Source of the DNA: an uncultured Bacteroidales bacterium
Lineage (GTDB): Bacteria; Bacteroidota; Bacteroidia; Bacteroidales; F082
NCBI GenBank assembly: GCA_937926515.1
Contig: CALAZZ010000015.1
Location: forward strand, 1-7,128
Length of the DNA stretch: 7,128 nucleotides
Reading direction: 5' to 3'
In this document: positions 6,037 to 7,128 of the stretch, in pieces
How positions within the stretch are numbered: the stretch's first letter is position 1
How the letters are laid out: every line of letters begins with the position of its first letter
Translations under genes and position numbers: made by a program
Notes under the pieces: model-generated
What the model was told of the DNA's origin: nothing
Seen by the model: the letters and a program-made list of their open reading frames with translations, nothing else
The model's database searches: none

Positions 6037-7128
6037 CTAAAGAGTTTTGAAATAGATCCGATATCGTTTATATACCTTACCATCAACACGTTCGCACTCG
6101 GAGCGCATCCTGCTGTTGGTTTCCAGGATCAGGTGGCTGTCGATATATTGGATGCCTGCCTGACGTGCAGACTGAAATAGCTTTATACCCAGTAGGGTAT
6201 CCAGACCTTTGCCCCGGTAGCTGTCTTTGATCGCCCCTAATAATAACGTGAGCATCCGCGTACGTTTGCTTTCGCGAAGGATATGATACCAACCAAAAGG
6301 GAAGAGCCTGCCACCTGCTTTTTTTATTCCCTGGCTAAGTTCGGGAATGCTCACGATAAATGCCACAACTTCGCTATTTTGGTTGGTGATGATCTTTACG
6401 AAGCGTGGATTTAGGATGGGGATATAACGGGCTGCTATTTCCTCCATTTCCTTGGAGTCGAGTGGTACAAAACCATAAATGTCGGTAAAGGTTAAATTGA
6501 CAAGTTCGAGCACCGGTATGATCCAAGGGCGAAGTTCTTTCTGCTTGCGGAATTCATGCATGACATAACCGTTGCTTTCAATAACTCTTTTGCTTACCCG
6601 CTCAAAACTTTCCGGCATTTTATCCGGAAGTGGAATTTTGTAGGATACCAGGTCCACCTCTTTATGTAGGCCTAACTGCTCATATAATTCTTTCATCCAT
6701 GGGAAGTTGCAGCTTGTGGTTATGGCGGGCAGCTCATCATGGCCTTCAATCATGCATCCTTGCGGGTCTTTGTCAGAAAAGCCCAATGGACCTACCAGCC
6801 TGGACATACCCATGCGTCGTGACCATTCGCTCACATAGTTCAGTAAGGCTTCTGCTATTTCGATATCCGGGTAACATTCCATGTAGCAGAAACGGGCATT
6901 TCGTTCCTGATGGATGTCATTGTAATGGGGGTTGATGATGCCCATAATCCGACCTACAGCCTGATTGCTTTTCCATGCCAGTGCCATGGTGGTAAAGCAG
7001 TGAGAGAATGATTTGTTTTTCCTGGGATTGAAATACGACCATTCATCCGAATACAAGGGAGGTATCCATTCTTCATGGTCACGATGGATTTGCTGCGGAA
7101 GGTAGATGAAGATTTTCAGCTCCTTACG
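6037..7128 (-). CDS. GNAT-like acetyltransferase-family protein, N-terminus outside the window
   Basis: The frame is open from the stop at 6037-6039 to the window edge, giving 363 visible residues, and no upstream stop is met. The visible N-terminal part (LPQQIHRDHEEWIPPLYSDE, then NPRKNKSFSHC, AVGRIMGIIN, GPLGFSDKDPQG) matches, from memory, a conserved Bacteroidota family of roughly 370-400 residues annotated as hypothetical or GNAT-family proteins. That would leave only a short piece missing. Near the C-terminus, YRGKGLD (RGKGLD at about visible residues 305-310) resembles the acetyl-CoA loop (Q/R)xxGx(G/A), but with Asp at the last position. There is no signal peptide or membrane segment in the visible part, so it is probably cytoplasmic. 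Substrate is unknown. A TTG at 7056 could be mistaken for a start, but family-like sequence continues upstream of it, so the gene is treated as truncated by the window. Confidence 0.8.
   Translation of the reverse strand, partial: RKELKIFIYLPQQIHRDHEEWIPPLYSDEWSYFNPRKNKSFSHCFTTMALAWKSNQAVGRIMGIINPHYNDIHQERNARFCYMECYPDIEIAEALLNYVSEWSRRMGMSRLVGPLGFSDKDPQGCMIEGHDELPAITTSCNFPWMKELYEQLGLHKEVDLVSYKIPLPDKMPESFERVSKRVIESNGYVMHEFRKQKELRPWIIPVLELVNLTFTDIYGFVPLDSKEMEEIAARYIPILNPRFVKIITNQNSEVVAFIVSIPELSQGIKKAGGRLFPFGWYHILRESKRTRMLTLLLGAIKDSYRGKGLDTLLGIKLFQSARQAGIQYIDSHLILETNSRMRSECERVDGKVYKRYRIYFKTL

Noticed and set aside
7054..7056. TTG as the start codon of the GNAT-like gene
   Set aside because: The same frame is open to the window edge, and the residues upstream (LPQQIHRDHEEWIPP) look like part of the family domain.

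Overview
The window looks like chromosomal DNA from a member of the Bacteroidota (Bacteroidetes). Three things point there: a SusC-style carboxypeptidase-regulatory-like domain fused in front of a TonB-dependent receptor; a secreted repeat protein ending in a type IX secretion (T9SS) sorting domain; and promoters that fit the Bacteroidota consensus TTG-N19-21-TAnnTTTG rather than the E. coli sigma70 pattern. Shine-Dalgarno sequences are not evident, which also fits the phylum. I cannot name a genus.

All four genes lie on the minus strand, so transcription runs from high to low coordinates. In that order they are: (1) 7128-6037, a GNAT-like acetyltransferase-family protein whose N-terminus lies beyond the window; (2) 5826-4348, a secreted seven-repeat predicted beta-propeller with a T9SS tail; (3) 4055-2931, a class II Fic-domain protein (predicted AMP-transferase) with an inhibitory helix and a winged-helix C-terminus; (4) 2506-26, a FecA-like TonB-dependent outer-membrane receptor. 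The gaps (210, 292 and 424 bases) and a plausible promoter in front of genes 2, 3 and 4 argue for separate transcription units rather than one operon. I see no functional link among the four proteins.

The most unusual part is the fic locus. By eye its gene is clearly more AT-rich than its neighbours. Its promoter is surrounded by three mutually complementary AT-rich arms that look like operator sites. Its stop codon is followed directly by a roughly 115-base structured, non-coding inverted-repeat element. Together this suggests an acquired cassette, possibly self-regulated through its winged-helix domain. The rest of the window is ordinary Bacteroidota gene content, and I see no tRNA, rRNA, CRISPR array or transposase gene.
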